Shown here: in pieces, positions 23,232 through 33,378 of the stretch
How positions within the stretch are numbered: position 1 is the stretch's first letter
Layout: every line of letters starts with the position of its first letter
Assembly: GCA_964036045.1 (NCBI GenBank)
Contig: OZ038381.1
Location: forward strand, 150,926,352-150,990,351
Reading direction: 5' to 3'
Origin: Eutreptiella sp. 'Long Island Sound 2002'
Taxonomy: Eukaryota > Euglenozoa > Euglenophyceae > Eutreptiales > Eutreptiaceae
DNA: 64,000 nucleotides
Translations under genes and position numbers: made by a program
The notes under the pieces: model-generated
What the model was told of the DNA's origin: nothing
The model's input: only the letters and a program-made list of their open reading frames with translations
The model's database searches: none

Positions 23232-23304
23232 AAGAACACGCAGTCAAAATAAGAACACGCACGCATGTTCTTATTATGTAGTCAAAAATAAGAACACGCA
23301 GCCG
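23232..23304. repeat. AAGAACACGC short-repeat cluster
   Basis: Three copies of AAGAACACGC, plus GCATGTTCTTAT, which matches the reverse complement of the AAGAAC core, in about 75 bp. A second cluster of three copies plus a reverse-complement arm lies at 23,742-23,801. Both clusters could fold as hairpins. No gene is nearby. Confidence 0.7.
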
Positions 23305-23311
23305 GCCCCGG

Positions 23312-23590
23312 GGTCCTAGGGTCCCAATTTCTCCTCCTATCGGCCCCTGCTAACATACCAGGAATTTTTTTACCCTGATGCTTCCCACAGGTCCTAGGGT
23401 CCCAATTTCAGCACTTGTTGGCCTCTGCTGGCATGCCTGGGATTTTTAAACTTTTTCCAGATGCTTCCCGCATGTGACAGGGTCCCAATTTCTGCATGGG
23501 CCAGCCCCTGCTGGCATACCAAGAATTTCTAATTTTTACCCTGTTGCTTCCCACAGGACCCGGGGTCCCAATTTCAGCACGTGCCTGCAC
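23312..23590. repeat. ~80-bp tandem repeat
   Basis: About 3.5 diverged copies of a unit with GGGTCCCAATTTC, GGCC(C)CTGCTGGCAT, AATTTTTACCCTG and TGCTTCCCACAGG. The anchor GGGTCCCAATTT falls about every 78-83 bp. TTGCTTCCCACAG resembles a 3' splice site but no exon is evident. Confidence 0.65.
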
Positions 23591-23741
23591 AAACAATGCA
23601 CAACAGGGTTCAGGCCATATTGGTCAATTCACAGAGTCTTTAATTAGGCTTCAAGAAGGATGTCATGGACAATTGGTCAAGGGGTCTCTGCCATATTTCT
23701 GCAAACAAAGGGCGCTGGGAACACTGCACACCAAGGTCTCA

Positions 23742-23801
23742 GAAATAAGAACACGCAAAAAATAAGAACACGCAAATCAATAAGAACACGCGCATGTTCT
23801 T
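23742..23801. repeat. Second AAGAACACGC cluster with inverted copy
   Basis: Three direct copies of AAGAACACGC spaced 14-17 bp apart, followed by GCGCATGTTCTTG, which gives a hairpin arm. A G run follows at 23,807-23,818. Confidence 0.7.
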
Positions 23802-23819
23802 GTACGGGGGGGGGGGGTT

Positions 23820-26700
23820 TACCAGGAGATCAGGACCAAGTGAAATCAAAACGAATTACCTCCAAGTTGTCAACCACCAACACACACATAGCAGAGCCCC
23901 TACTCAGGTTTTTTTTTTTATGACAGTGGGACTTCTGCATCACCCAACTCAAATGCAGTCCGCCACATTGGACAGTACTGCGCCCAGCAAGGCACAATGA
24001 AAAAGAAACCTTGGGGCCGGAATCTGCGCGATGACCCAGACAAGCTCTCAAGGTAGGGGCTGGCATATGTTGTGCAGCAGTAGGGTCCAGTAGGGCTGAG
24101 TGCAGTGGTTTTCGGCAGGTTTGGCAAACATGCAGATCCGTTGGAGTATGGGGAGATGCCTGGCTCCATCCAACAAAATAGGGCCTAAAGCAGTCGGTCC
24201 CCAGACGGATTGTTCCCACGTGGCTGACACATCATCGAAGGGGATGCATACATACAAAGCACAACCTGGGTACACATGTGCATGCAGATACCTACAAATC
24301 GGGACCATCAAATAAAATAAAAACAAATCAAAACACCAAGCATCAGCAAAGGAGACCATCAAATAAAAAAAAACCAAACAAAACACAAATATCAGCAAAG
24401 CAAACCCCTGTCTCAGTATTAGCAAAGTAACCGAAATAGCCAAAGCAGAGCCCCTTCTCATTACATTGTTTTTGGTGGAAGCGTCAGCCTCCCGGCGCCA
24501 TATGTTGGGATGTTTCAAACGTGTCTATGGGGCTCCTTAGGGATGCTGCTGCTGCGAAGCTGGATGCCTTCCCGGCGGAACGTAGAGTTGGATGGTACTG
24601 ATTTTCCCAGGCTTAGGCAAATGCTCCTTCACGCCCCACTTGCTCAACAGCTCTGCCAACCCAAACAGGGCCTAAGAAAAGAGGTCCCTGCGGGAGTCTG
24701 TGCCTCTGCTATGGGGGAAGCAGAGACCGGATGTCAGCGGAGCATCCCCCTGCGTTTGCGCCCTTGGTAACAAAAAATCATCGGAGAGGATGCATAACAC
24801 CTGTAACACACACTTGGCAACACAACAACAGAGAAGAGCCCCTTCTCAGCTATACCCCTGCATGTGCACAAAGGACCTTGCATTGGATTCATGGTTTTTT
24901 GGGGAGCGGTGTACCACAGCGTTGTACCACAGTGTTGCATGCTAAGCGTGTCAACTGTTTGCTTGGGGACCCACATCAGGTGCGGTATTGGCTGTACTAG
25001 GATGAGGATTTGGGCAGTGGCACTGGCAGTGGCATTTTTAAAAATCCGTGGAACACAAAGCAGGGCCTAAGAAAAAGGTCCCTGCAAATGTCTGCGCATG
25101 GCTCCCTGCTGCAGCCCAGACCCAAGTTCCACGGAGCAGGCCCGTGCACACACAATGTCGCCATCATCGAAGGGGCTGAAAATGGTTGGAAACTGCACAA
25201 CCCACATCTACTAACAACAAATCGGGACGGGCTCGCAATACATGGATGCAAATACCAGGAAAATCGGAACCCCTTCTCAGTTGTTGTCAGCGCATTCTTC
25301 ATCGAAGGGGTCTGTGGTCGTAGGCGCCAGGGCCTAGACCACACACAGCTAAAACACCTCAAGGATGTTCTGCATAATGAGCACATTCTGATCGGATGCA
25401 GAAACAAACATGTCAAAACCCCTTCTCAGCTGTTGGCAGCATCATCATTGAAGGGGTATATGGTCGTAGGCGCCAAGGCCTAGACCACACACAACCTGAA
25501 CACCTCCAGGGTGTTCTACATAATCACATTGAAAGAACAGCAAAATGTCTCTGTGAGTGTGCTAGCCTGAGGTCCTGGAGCAAGCTGCAGAAATGGTGTC
25601 CTAATTATACCCAAGTCTGCACCCTTGCTGAACCCGGCGGATGTCTTACCGGTGCCACGGGGTACGCCCCGGGTCTCTCCGCCCCTAGGTGCCCAAATTC
25701 TGTGCTGGCAACAAAAATCCTTGGGGGAATACCCCGCGATAACGCCAAGGTATTGGTTTTTCCTACCTGCCTGCCTACTACAGGGGAGGGGTGGCCAAAA
25801 GCTATGAGGCATGAAAACGCCTGTTTGCTATGTGGCCAAAACCTAGGCTACCATTGCCACTGCCCATCGAAAACCCTGTTGAAATTCCAGGAAACTGGCA
25901 GGACAGTGACACACACACTTTAGGTCCTACACACCCTACTGCGGACCCAGCCTTCGAAGGATGACGTCATCCAGGCCTTCCACTCCTACACGCACACGCT
26001 ACTTGGTGCGGCTGTCAACGAGGTCGTAGGCCCTGCTGGCCTTCCTGTGAGAGAAGCAAGCAACAAACAGCGCTACTAAGCTGTTGTGGCCTGACAGGGA
26101 CGCCATTACGCGTACCCCTGCCAGGGCTTGGAGGGAAGGAGTGCACTGCGGCGCGGCGTGAGTACGTGTCGTTCATGGCGGAGTCGTTCAGCATCTTCTT
26201 CGGTTCCCCATTTCTTTGGTGTGATCTGCGCCCTTTTTGCTGAGCAAAAAATTGTGCTGTCGAAGACAGCAAAGTGCACCAATCACCCTGACCTACACCA
26301 CCTGAGAGGTTCACATGCAGGCACTGTTTTGGGCTGAGGAACCTAACCACCCTCGCCATATTATACGGGTCCTCGAGTGGAAAATAATACGCTGTCCCAA
26401 AACAGGTCCTTCCAAGAAAGCAAGCTTAAGGAACTCCGCCCGTTCTTTATAGAACGTAGGGCGGAGCCCCTGGGTAACCTAAACAAGGGTTTACCGAGCG
26501 CACCACGTGTGGCCTACCCTTTAATGTGTCATGTGCATGCACAGGAGACACAGCCGCAATGACTCTACCAGGGGGTGGCCCCTCTTGGGCTTACTCACCT
26601 TACCTACCACAATGTCAATCTCAAGGATGATGACTCTACCAGGGGGTGGCCCCTCCTGGGCTTACTCACCTTACCTACCGCTGCAAGCGAAAGGAGAGCA
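23820..26700. other. No recognisable gene; short duplications inside the giant element
   Basis: No domain or convincing ORF on either strand. A ~150-bp segment beginning CCCCTTCTCAG is duplicated in tandem at about 25,270 and 25,420. It contains GGTCGTAGGCGCCA, GGCCTAGACCACACACA and a CTCAAGGATGTTCT-like end. Further CCCCTTCTCA remnants occur at 24,451 and 24,839. A ~65-bp duplication (GACTCTACCAGGGGGTGGCCC) is at 26,560-26,690. This 2.9-kb stretch may be a decayed gene or the element's right-hand noncoding region. Confidence 0.5.
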
Positions 26701-26714
26701 AACAACATGACATG

Positions 26715-27051
26715 CACACATGCAGGCATATTTTCCCCAACCCACCATTTTCCTGAAGTGAAGTTCCCGTGTCTCTGTGGGGGTGGGGGGGGGGGGGTAC
26801 TGCCCTTTTATCCCCATTTTCTTGAAGTGAAGTTCCTATGTGTCTGGTGGGGGGCTGCACTTTTATGATTCGAAACAGGGGGGGGGGGTACTATGCTTTC
26901 CCCCATGTTGAACGTTTTCCGAGGTTCCATATTTTCCCATTTTCCACTTGTCCACTAGTCTGATATTGGGGGGGGGGGGTCTATCATGGGGGGCTTGGGT
27001 GTTGGGGGTTGGGAGGGATGGTCCATAAAAGTCTGAAGTCTGAAGTCTGAT
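26715..27051. repeat. Right subterminal repeats of giant hAT element
   Basis: Units in inverted orientation to those at 1268-1800: CCATTTTCCTGAAGTGAAGTTCC, a GTGTCT box, a G run of 10-13, then TACTGCCCTTTTA, repeated with variation. (AAGTCTG)x3 recurs at about 27,029-27,050, but in the same plus-strand orientation as at the left end. Confidence 0.7.
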
Positions 27052-27066
27052 AGCCCATTGGGTTAC

Positions 27067-27080
27067 TATACCCATAGCTG
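27067..27080 (-). repeat. Right terminal inverted repeat of giant hAT element
   Basis: TATACCCATAGCTG, the exact reverse complement of 1254-1267. Confidence 0.82.
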
Positions 27081-27088
27081 GGGGTCCC
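27081..27088. repeat. Right copy of 8-bp target-site duplication
   Basis: GGGGTCCC, identical and in direct orientation to 1246-1253. Confidence 0.82.
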
Positions 27089-28100
27089 CGCAACCCCCCG
27101 GAATAGGCGGCGTGGCCCTGCTGGAGGAGTGGACCAGGCCGCCCTTGCGCGGCCCGGTCTAGGAACTGACAAGGGATCTTTCATGGATTGGGAACGGATG
27201 AGGATATTGGAAATCGAATTGTATTGGAATGCCCCCCAGTGGGCACCTGTCTGGCTGGACACCCTTGGTAAAGGTAAACAAGATCCTTTGCGTATGGGTA
27301 AGGTATAAGGCCCCCCGGCCATCACCCCGGCACCCACAGCAGAAAGGGCGCCCGGGAGGGGTAATAGTCCCCGATCCCCAACGGCAGCCCCAATGGTGAG
27401 CTCACTACCGGAGGGGGCATGTCTGCGGGGTAAAAACACACAACATTTAATAACGCAAACATACTGCGTACACTGCCGTAAATGATGCTTAAACGGCTTA
27501 AGGGCCTCCCCCAAGTCCAGTTAAGTGCGTCCCCCAGAGCCAAAGCCAGACTCAACCAGCCGCGTTGAGGCGAGCCCAGTTATCTGGGTATGATAGGCCA
27601 CACGTAAGTGCTGCCAGGCACGCCTCTTCGCATCCCCACGGGCTTAAACTGCGCAAGGGGCCCCTAAGTACTGTATTGTTCAAGAGTTAAGCCCCGGCAG
27701 GCTTTAATCCCGCCGGGGCTATTAATTAATAATATAGGGTTCTGGTTAAGAGGACTCACGTTGAGTCCCTACTACTGCTAAGCCGGGGTTATGATCTCCG
27801 GCACTGCCTGCTTACCTTGCCTGCTTGCTGCTTAGCGTAGCCAAGTAGGGGCAAAGGGCAACCCCATCTTACAGCTAGCGGAGGCGAGGCGTTAGTACGG
27901 TCTTCGGACCGGAGGACCCAGCCCGGAGCTCTCCCGACGGGGGAACCCGACGCAGGAGCCGGCGGGGGAGGACGGGCAAGACATGTCTCAGCAGCGGCCA
28001 CCAGCCGGGCAGGGCCCCTGTCCCCTCCCGGCCGGCTGGCACGCGCTGGTGCAGACGACCGCCCCCTATAGGCACCCTCCAGGAACCGCCCGCTGCTCCC
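27089..28100. other. Right flank of giant element; no recognisable gene
   Basis: GC-rich sequence continuing the pre-insertion locus. Overlapping Pro/Arg/Gly-rich frames are present but no domain. One clear stem-loop at 27690-27720 has a perfect 9-bp stem AGCCCCGGC/GCCGGGGCT with a 13-nt loop. It looks structural, but there is no transcript context. Confidence 0.45.
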
Positions 28101-28129
28101 CTAGCTAGAGGGGCGGGACCCCCTGCCCC

Positions 28130-28559
28130 CCTAGCTCGTGGGTCCGGGCCGTTTTGGTACCTGCCATCCCCCGCAAGCCCTCCATAGGCATCCACCGCCA
28201 CCTGGGCAGGACTCCCCGTCCTCCGAGCTGACGGGCCCGGGCCGTTGGGAGCTGCCGTCCCCTGCGGGCCCACCATAGGCCCCGACCAACGCCTGGGCAA
28301 GTCTCCCCGTCCCCCCAGCTGGTGGGCCCGGGCCGCAGGGGGCCACCGTCCACCACACGCACTCTGTAGGCACCGAACGCCGCTTGGGCGGGACTCCCCG
28401 TCCCCCCGGCTGGTGGGCCCAGGCCGCAGGGGGCCGTCCCCCACAGGCACTCTATGGGCACCGACCACCGCCTGGGCCGGACTCCCCGTCCCCCCAGCTG
28501 GCGGCTGCGCGCGACAAGGGGCTGTCCTCCTCCACACGCACTGTGTAGACTCCCCGTCC
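28130..28559. repeat. ~90-bp GC-rich tandem repeat, interrupted by foldback element
   Basis: About five copies of a unit with AGCTGGTGGGCCCGGGCCGC, CACTCTGTAGGCACCGACC and GGACTCCCCGTCCCCC. Measured spacings are 91 and 88 bp. The array stops in mid-unit at 28559 and resumes at 32497 in the same orientation, because a 3.9-kb element is inserted. Related units occur at 38,675-38,830 and singly within the 47-bp array. Confidence 0.8.
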
Positions 28560-28583
28560 CTTAGGCGTCACAAGTTGCCCGCC
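28560..28583 (+). repeat. Left 24-bp TIR of foldback element
   Basis: It begins CTTAGGCGTCACAAG and ends TTGCCCGCC. It is identical to the reverse complement of 32473-32496 over all 24 bases. Confidence 0.85.
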
Positions 28584-28989
28584 CCGCACGTGGCGCTATG
28601 GCCCACGGAAGTCGTCGTTGTAGTGAGGAGAAAAGTATGTGAAAAGGGGTGTTATTTTGGGGGTATCTATCCCCCCCCGGTGGCAATAGGCAAAAAGAAG
28701 GTATGTATGTGAAATATATGCCGTTATTTCTATTTCTAGCTACACACAAATTTTCGAAATAAAGATACCAAATCACAAAAATATGGTGGTATTTTACCTT
28801 TAGACCATTGCATACCTATAGCACGGGGGGGGGGGGGGTCTATCTATTATTACTTTTACCCCTTGGTTCCAGGGTTACCACAACACCCACGTATACAGCA
28901 AAAGAAAAAGAACAGCAAAAATATGGGTCATTGAAAAACAAACAAAACTACCCCCAAAGCATATACGTGTATTTCCTTTTTTTATGAAC

Positions 28990-30214
28990 CTGGCCAAAAT
29001 TTCGGCCAGTTTGTGCCAAAACAATCAAAACACATGGTCTCATTCACCAAACAGGCCCAAGCTGGCCGAAATTTCGGCCAGGTCCTTCAAAACTTGAAAT
29101 AACGCCACAGAAATGGATACCTTGGAGCTTTTTTGGAAGCTGGCCGAAATTGAGGCCAGCTTTTCCATTGGTTCCATTGGAAACATGCATGTGTATATAC
29201 ACCTTTTAACGCTTCTGGCCGAAATTTCGACCAGCTTTTTGGTTTAACGTTGAATGACTATACTCATTTTCATTTTTTAAGGGCTGGCCGAAATTTCTCC
29301 CAGCTCTCTAGTCTAATCAGCTTTCATACGTTCATATTCGGCTTTTTTGCCAGTCGGGTCCAAAAACATCAAATCACATGGTGTTATTCACGAGACAGGC
29401 CCAAGCTGGCCGAAATTTCGGCCAGGTCCTTCAAAACTTGAAATAACTTCACAGAAATGGATACCTTTGAGGTTTTTTGCAAGCTGGCCGAAATTGAGGC
29501 CAGCTTTTCCATTGGTTCCATTGGAAACATGCATGTGTCTATACACCTTTTAACGCTTCAGGCCGAAATTTCGGCCAGCTTTTTGGTTTAGTGTTGAATG
29601 ACTATACTCATTTTCATTTTTTTAAGGGCTGGCCGAAATTTCTCCCAGCTCTCTGCTCTAATCACCATTCATACACTCATATTCGGCTTTTTTTGTTGGT
29701 GTGGCCGAAATTTCGGCCAGCATTTCCTGTTTCTGCGCATATCAGCAATTGTTTTCCCATCCTGCACATTCTTCTTGGTTCCAGGGTTTCCACAAAAGCC
29801 GCCTATGCACCACAAGGAAAAGAGCAGCAAAGATACGGTTCATTGAACAGCAAACAAAACTACCCCCAAAGGATATATGTGTATTTCCTATTTTCATTAA
29901 CCTGGCCGAAATTTCGGCCAGCTTTTCCAAGATCATCAAAACACATGGTCTTATTCACCGGATAGGCCCAAGCTGGCCGGAATTTCGGCCATGTCCTTCA
30001 AAAATTGAAGTAACGTCACCGAAATGGATACCTATGACGGTAGACATGCGCAAAGAGCACAGGTGCATTGACATTTGAAGATGGTGTACAATGTACCACA
30101 CTCAATCACGGGCAAATACTTGCCAACTAACAAATCCACACAGGCTATGGGAAAAAACAATAGCAGTACACCAAAAACACTTAGGGACGCAGATGCTGGC
30201 CAAAATTTCGGCCA
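28990..30214. repeat. Left arm: ~345-bp modules with 16-bp palindromes
   Basis: The palindrome GGCCGAAATTTCGGCC occurs exactly at 29064, 29408, 29561, 29703 and 29904. Near matches are at 28992, 29142, 29217, 29285, 29486, 29631, 29975 and 30198. The spacing 29064 to 29408 is 344 bp, the module length. Each module also carries a GCTTTTCCATTGGTTCCATT box and an ATGACTATACTCATTTTCAT box. An outer segment with ACCACAAC/AAAGAACAGCAAA and CAAAACTACCCCCAAAG occurs at about 28,866-28,976 and again at 29,778-29,888. Confidence 0.85.
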
Positions 30215-30609
30215 ACCTTCGTACCGGCAAACAATATAACCCGTTGGGAATGGCAGCAGGCAACAGGAGACATACGAATGACTTTATAAAAAAGAAGATC
30301 TTGGATGTAATCCACAGGCGGTGCGGCCTTGAGATCGTCATAGCGCCGCTGCACACGATCCTCGGATAATTTACGGACGTGGCCAATGCTTCGGTCGTGG
30401 TCCATTACAATTTGGTCAAAGAAAACTTTTATTTTGGTTGTTGACCTGACCCAGTCGGACAACGTGATGGGCGTTGATGAATTTTTCATTGGTGGTGCCT
30501 TAGGCTTCCCTTGAAGTCCCTCTGTGCTTGCCTTATCCCCGTCCGGTTGATGGGCAGGTTGGGATTGCCCATATTCGGACGCAGCTTCAGCTGGAGGGGA
30601 AATAAGCAC
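30181..30609 (-). CDS. Short unidentified ORF in centre of foldback element
   Basis: 142 codons without an ATG at the 5' end (GTG; the first in-frame ATG is near residue 41). The middle part, WVRSTTKIKVFFDQIV followed by DHDRSIGHVRKLSEDRVQRRY, looks protein-like and charged. The 3' end runs into a palindromic repeat (translated as GRNFGQH). It may be a captured or remnant exon. I do not recognise it. Confidence 0.25.
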   Translation of the reverse strand: MLISPPAEAASEYGQSQPAHQPDGDKASTEGLQGKPKAPPMKNSSTPITLSDWVRSTTKIKVFFDQIVMDHDRSIGHVRKLSEDRVQRRYDDLKAAPPVDYIQDLLFYKVIRMSPVACCHSQRVILFAGTKVGRNFGQHLRP

Positions 30610-30761
30610 CTCCTAAGAATCCATTGCACGCTCGGTCATAAAAGGGGATGCTACAGCAAGGGATTTCATGGAAAGAGAAATAACAAAAGAGGCAATAACA
30701 AGCGCAATTCAATATAAAATGGCCCAAAATCGACGTCTTGACACGAATGATGGAATACCAT

Positions 30762-32290
30762 AGCCGAAATTTCGGCCAGCCATGCACTGGATGTGAAACC
30801 ACTGTTCAAAATTGGGTTGCCGAGAAGCTGGCCGAAATTTCGGCCAGAAATGTGTGTCATTTGGAATCATGGGTCCACATAAGGCAACTTTGGCCGAAAT
30901 TTCGGCCAGCAAAATGCAAAACAGAGAATGTACACACAAAACAGTGGCAATGCGTGGCACACCCCATACGAGCATGACAGTTATAGTAATACCAGAAGAC
31001 ATTAACGCTGTGAGAAGAAAGCAGCTTTATAGGAGTGTACGGTGTAATATTTATGCACAACAAGAATTGCAAGTTGGCAGAAATTTCGGCCAGATGTTTT
31101 GGATGGGAAAACAATTGCTAATATGCGCAGATCTGGGACACACTGGCCGAAATTTCGGCCACACCGGCAAAAATGCGGGATACCAGCGTATGAAAGGTGA
31201 TTAGACTAGAGAGCTGGGAGAAATTTCGGCCAGCCCTTAAAAAAATGAAAATGAGTATAGTCATTCAACACTAAACCAAAAATCTGGCCGAAATTTCGGC
31301 CAAAGGCGTTAAAAGGTGTATGTACACATGCATGTTTCCAATGGAACCAATGGAAAAGCTGGGCCTCAATTTCGGCCAACTTCCAAAAAAGCTCAAAGGC
31401 ATCCATTTCCGTGACGTTATTTCAAGTTTTGAAGGACGTGGCCGAAATTTCGGCCAGCTTGGGCCTGTCTGGTGAATACTACCCTGTGTTTTGATTTTTT
31501 TGGTACACACTGGCAAAAAAGCCGAATATGAGCGTATAAAAGGTGATTAGACCAGAGAGCTGGGAGAAATTTGGGCCGGCCCTTAAAACAATGAAAATGA
31601 GTATAGTCATTCAACGTTAAACCAAAAAGTTGGCCGAAATTTCGGCCAGAAGCGTTAAAAAGTGGATATACACATGCATGTTTCCAATGGAACCAATGGA
31701 AAAGCTGGCCTCAATTTCGGCCAACTTCCAAAAAACCTCAAAGGTATCCATTTTTGTGACGTTATTTAAAGTTTTCAAGGACCTGGCCGAAATTTCGGCC
31801 AGCTTGGGCCTGTCTGGTGAATGAGACCATGTGTTTTGATGTTCTTGGAAAAGGTGGCCGAAATTTCGGCCAGGTCAATAAAAATAGGAAATACACGTAT
31901 ATCCTTTGGGGGTAGTTTTGTTTGCTGTTCAATGAACCGTATCTTTGCTGTTCTTTCACTTGTGGTGTATGGGTCGCTTTTGTGGAACCTCTGGAACCAA
32001 GAAGAATGTGTTGGATGGGAAAACAATTGCTGATATGCGCAGAAAGAGGAAATGTTGGCCAAAATTTCGGCCACACCAACAAAAAAAGCCGAATATGAGT
32101 GTATGAATGGTGATTAGAGCAGAGAGATGGGAGAAGAAATTTCGGCCAGCCCTTAAAAAAATGAAAATGAGTATAGTCATTCAACGTTAAACCTAAAAGC
32201 TGGCCGAAATTTCGGCCTGAAGCGTTAAAAGGTGTATATACACATGGATGTTTCCAATGGAGCCCAAAAGTTGGCCTCAATTTCGGCTAG
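30762..32290. repeat. Right arm: inverted ~345-bp modules with 16-bp palindromes
   Basis: Exact GGCCGAAATTTCGGCC at 30830, 30892, 31145, 31286, 31440, 31632, 31785, 31856 and 32202. Near matches include 30762, 31076, 31216, 31362, 31707 and 32057. The spacing 31440 to 31785 is 345 bp. The sequences between palindromes are the reverse complement of the left arm (for example ATGAAAATGAGTATAGTCAT and AATGGAACCAATGGAAAAGC), so the two arms could fold on each other. Confidence 0.85.
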
Positions 32291-32472
32291 CTTCAAAAAA
32301 ACCTCAAAACATGATACACTAGACGAAGCGGATACCTAAGGCTAACACATCACCACCTATTTCAATGGATGTCACACAACGCTGGTACCAACATTGCTCA
32401 CATATGTCAAATAGCATACTCAAACTAGAAATGTAGAATATTCTCACATCGTGTGTATATGGGGTCCTAGAG

Positions 32473-32496
32473 GGCGGGCAACTTGTGACGCCTAAG
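32473..32496 (-). repeat. Right 24-bp TIR of foldback element
   Basis: It begins GGCGGGCAACTTG and ends ACGCCTAAG, the perfect reverse complement of 28560-28583. CGTCC follows at 32497-32501 as the second copy of the target duplication. Confidence 0.85.
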
Positions 32497-32890
32497 CGTC
32501 CCTCTAGCTAGCGGGCCCGGGCCGCGGGGGGCTCCCGTCCCCTGCAGGCACTGTGTAGGCATCTACCACCGCCTGGGCAAGACTCCCTGTCCCCCCTAGA
32601 TGGTGGGCCTGGGCCGCAGGGGGCTACCGTCCCCCACAAGCACTCTGTAGGCACCGACCGCCGCTCGGGCAGGACTCCCCATCCCCCTAGATGGTGGGCG
32701 CGGGGCGCAGGGGGCTGCTGTCCCCCATAGGCACTCTGTAGGCACCAACCGCTGCCTCGGCAGGACTCCCCGTCCCCCTAGCTCGTGGGCCCGTGCCGTA
32801 GGAGGCCGCTGTCCCGCACAGGTTGATGTCCCCACAGGCACTCTGTAGGCACCGACCGCCGCCTAGGCTGGACTCCCCGTTCCCCTAGGG
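32497..32890. repeat. ~90-bp GC-rich tandem repeat, right continuation
   Basis: About four units in the same orientation as 28130-28559 (GGGCCCGGGCCGC, CACTCTGTAGGCACCGACC, CAGGACTCCCC). The unit cut at 28559 resumes here. Confidence 0.8.
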
Positions 32891-33378
32891 CTGCTTGCCG
32901 CGTTTGAAGTTGTTGTAGTAGGGCCAGTTGATGAGGGGATGGTGGTGCGGCGCCCACGCCGGTAAGCCCCAAAAGCCGGGAACTTTGCACCAACGGACCA
33001 ATGAGCCCCACTAATCGCGTTGGGGCCCACTGCGCCCACGGGACGGCGGTGCTTGTGCGCGCTGGCAGGCCGAACACGCCACTGGTCGGTACCACGGCCA
33101 CATCCTAAGGCAAAGTATGGGACGGTTTGATCGGGTGTTGAGTGAAAGTTGCGGTGCGGAATGGGAAGATGCATCACTAGTCAATGTACCGTAACCAAAG
33201 TTGAACCACAATTGAGTCTCCCTTAGATCGGCACAAATGCAAAGTCACTAACATGGCCCTGCCTCCTGCAAAGCCTTACCTCTGCAGAGAAGGGTCGGAA
33301 TTGGACAACTGGGTCCACATGGGTCGCCTCGTTGCGCGTCGGAGGTTCCGTTTCCTCTTCCTTCACAATGGTGTGTCT

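Larger units (their letters stand above)
1254..27080 (-). mobile_element. Candidate 25.8-kb giant hAT-superfamily DNA transposon carrying protease and helicase genes
   Basis: The left end reads CAGCTATGGGTATA (1254-1267). The right end (27067-27080) is its exact reverse complement. The 8 bases outside each end are identical and in direct orientation: GGGGTCCC at 1246-1253 and at 27081-27088. hAT elements are known for 8-bp target duplications, short terminal inverted repeats that often start CAG, and subterminal repeats. All three occur here, and the hAT transposase ORF abuts the left end, as expected for an autonomous element. Inside, all on the minus strand, are a USP-hAT fusion ORF, an OTU-like ORF, an Upf1-like helicase and a proline-rich ORF, together with a 7.5-kb satellite. 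Typical hAT elements are a few kb, so this one is far larger than usual. The helicase and proline-rich ORFs are broken, so this copy is probably not fully intact. The alternative is a small hAT ancestor swollen by nested insertions and satellite growth. Confidence 0.82.
28560..32496. mobile_element. 3.9-kb foldback-type transposon with 24-bp TIRs and 5-bp TSD
   Basis: A 24-bp terminal repeat beginning CTTAGGCGTCACAAG is at 28560-28583, and its perfect reverse complement is at 32473-32496. The flanking CGTCC occurs directly at 28555-28559 and 32497-32501. The flanking ~90-bp satellite unit rejoins in register once the insert and one CGTCC are removed, which is strong internal proof of insertion. 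The inside has long imperfect inverted arms (about 28,860-30,050 against about 31,200-32,330), each made of ~345-bp modules, around an ~1.1-kb centre. No transposase is visible, so this copy is non-autonomous. The 5-bp duplication and the TIR do not match a superfamily I can name. Confidence 0.85.

Noticed and set aside
27690-27720. Rho-independent-type terminator
   Set aside because: The 9-bp GC stem is good, but there is no T tract after it, no gene reading into it, and the sequence is eukaryotic.
29000-32330. ORFs rich in AEISA/GRNFGQ/PKFRPAF
   Set aside because: These peptides are the three-frame translations of the palindrome GGCCGAAATTTCGGCC and its flanks.
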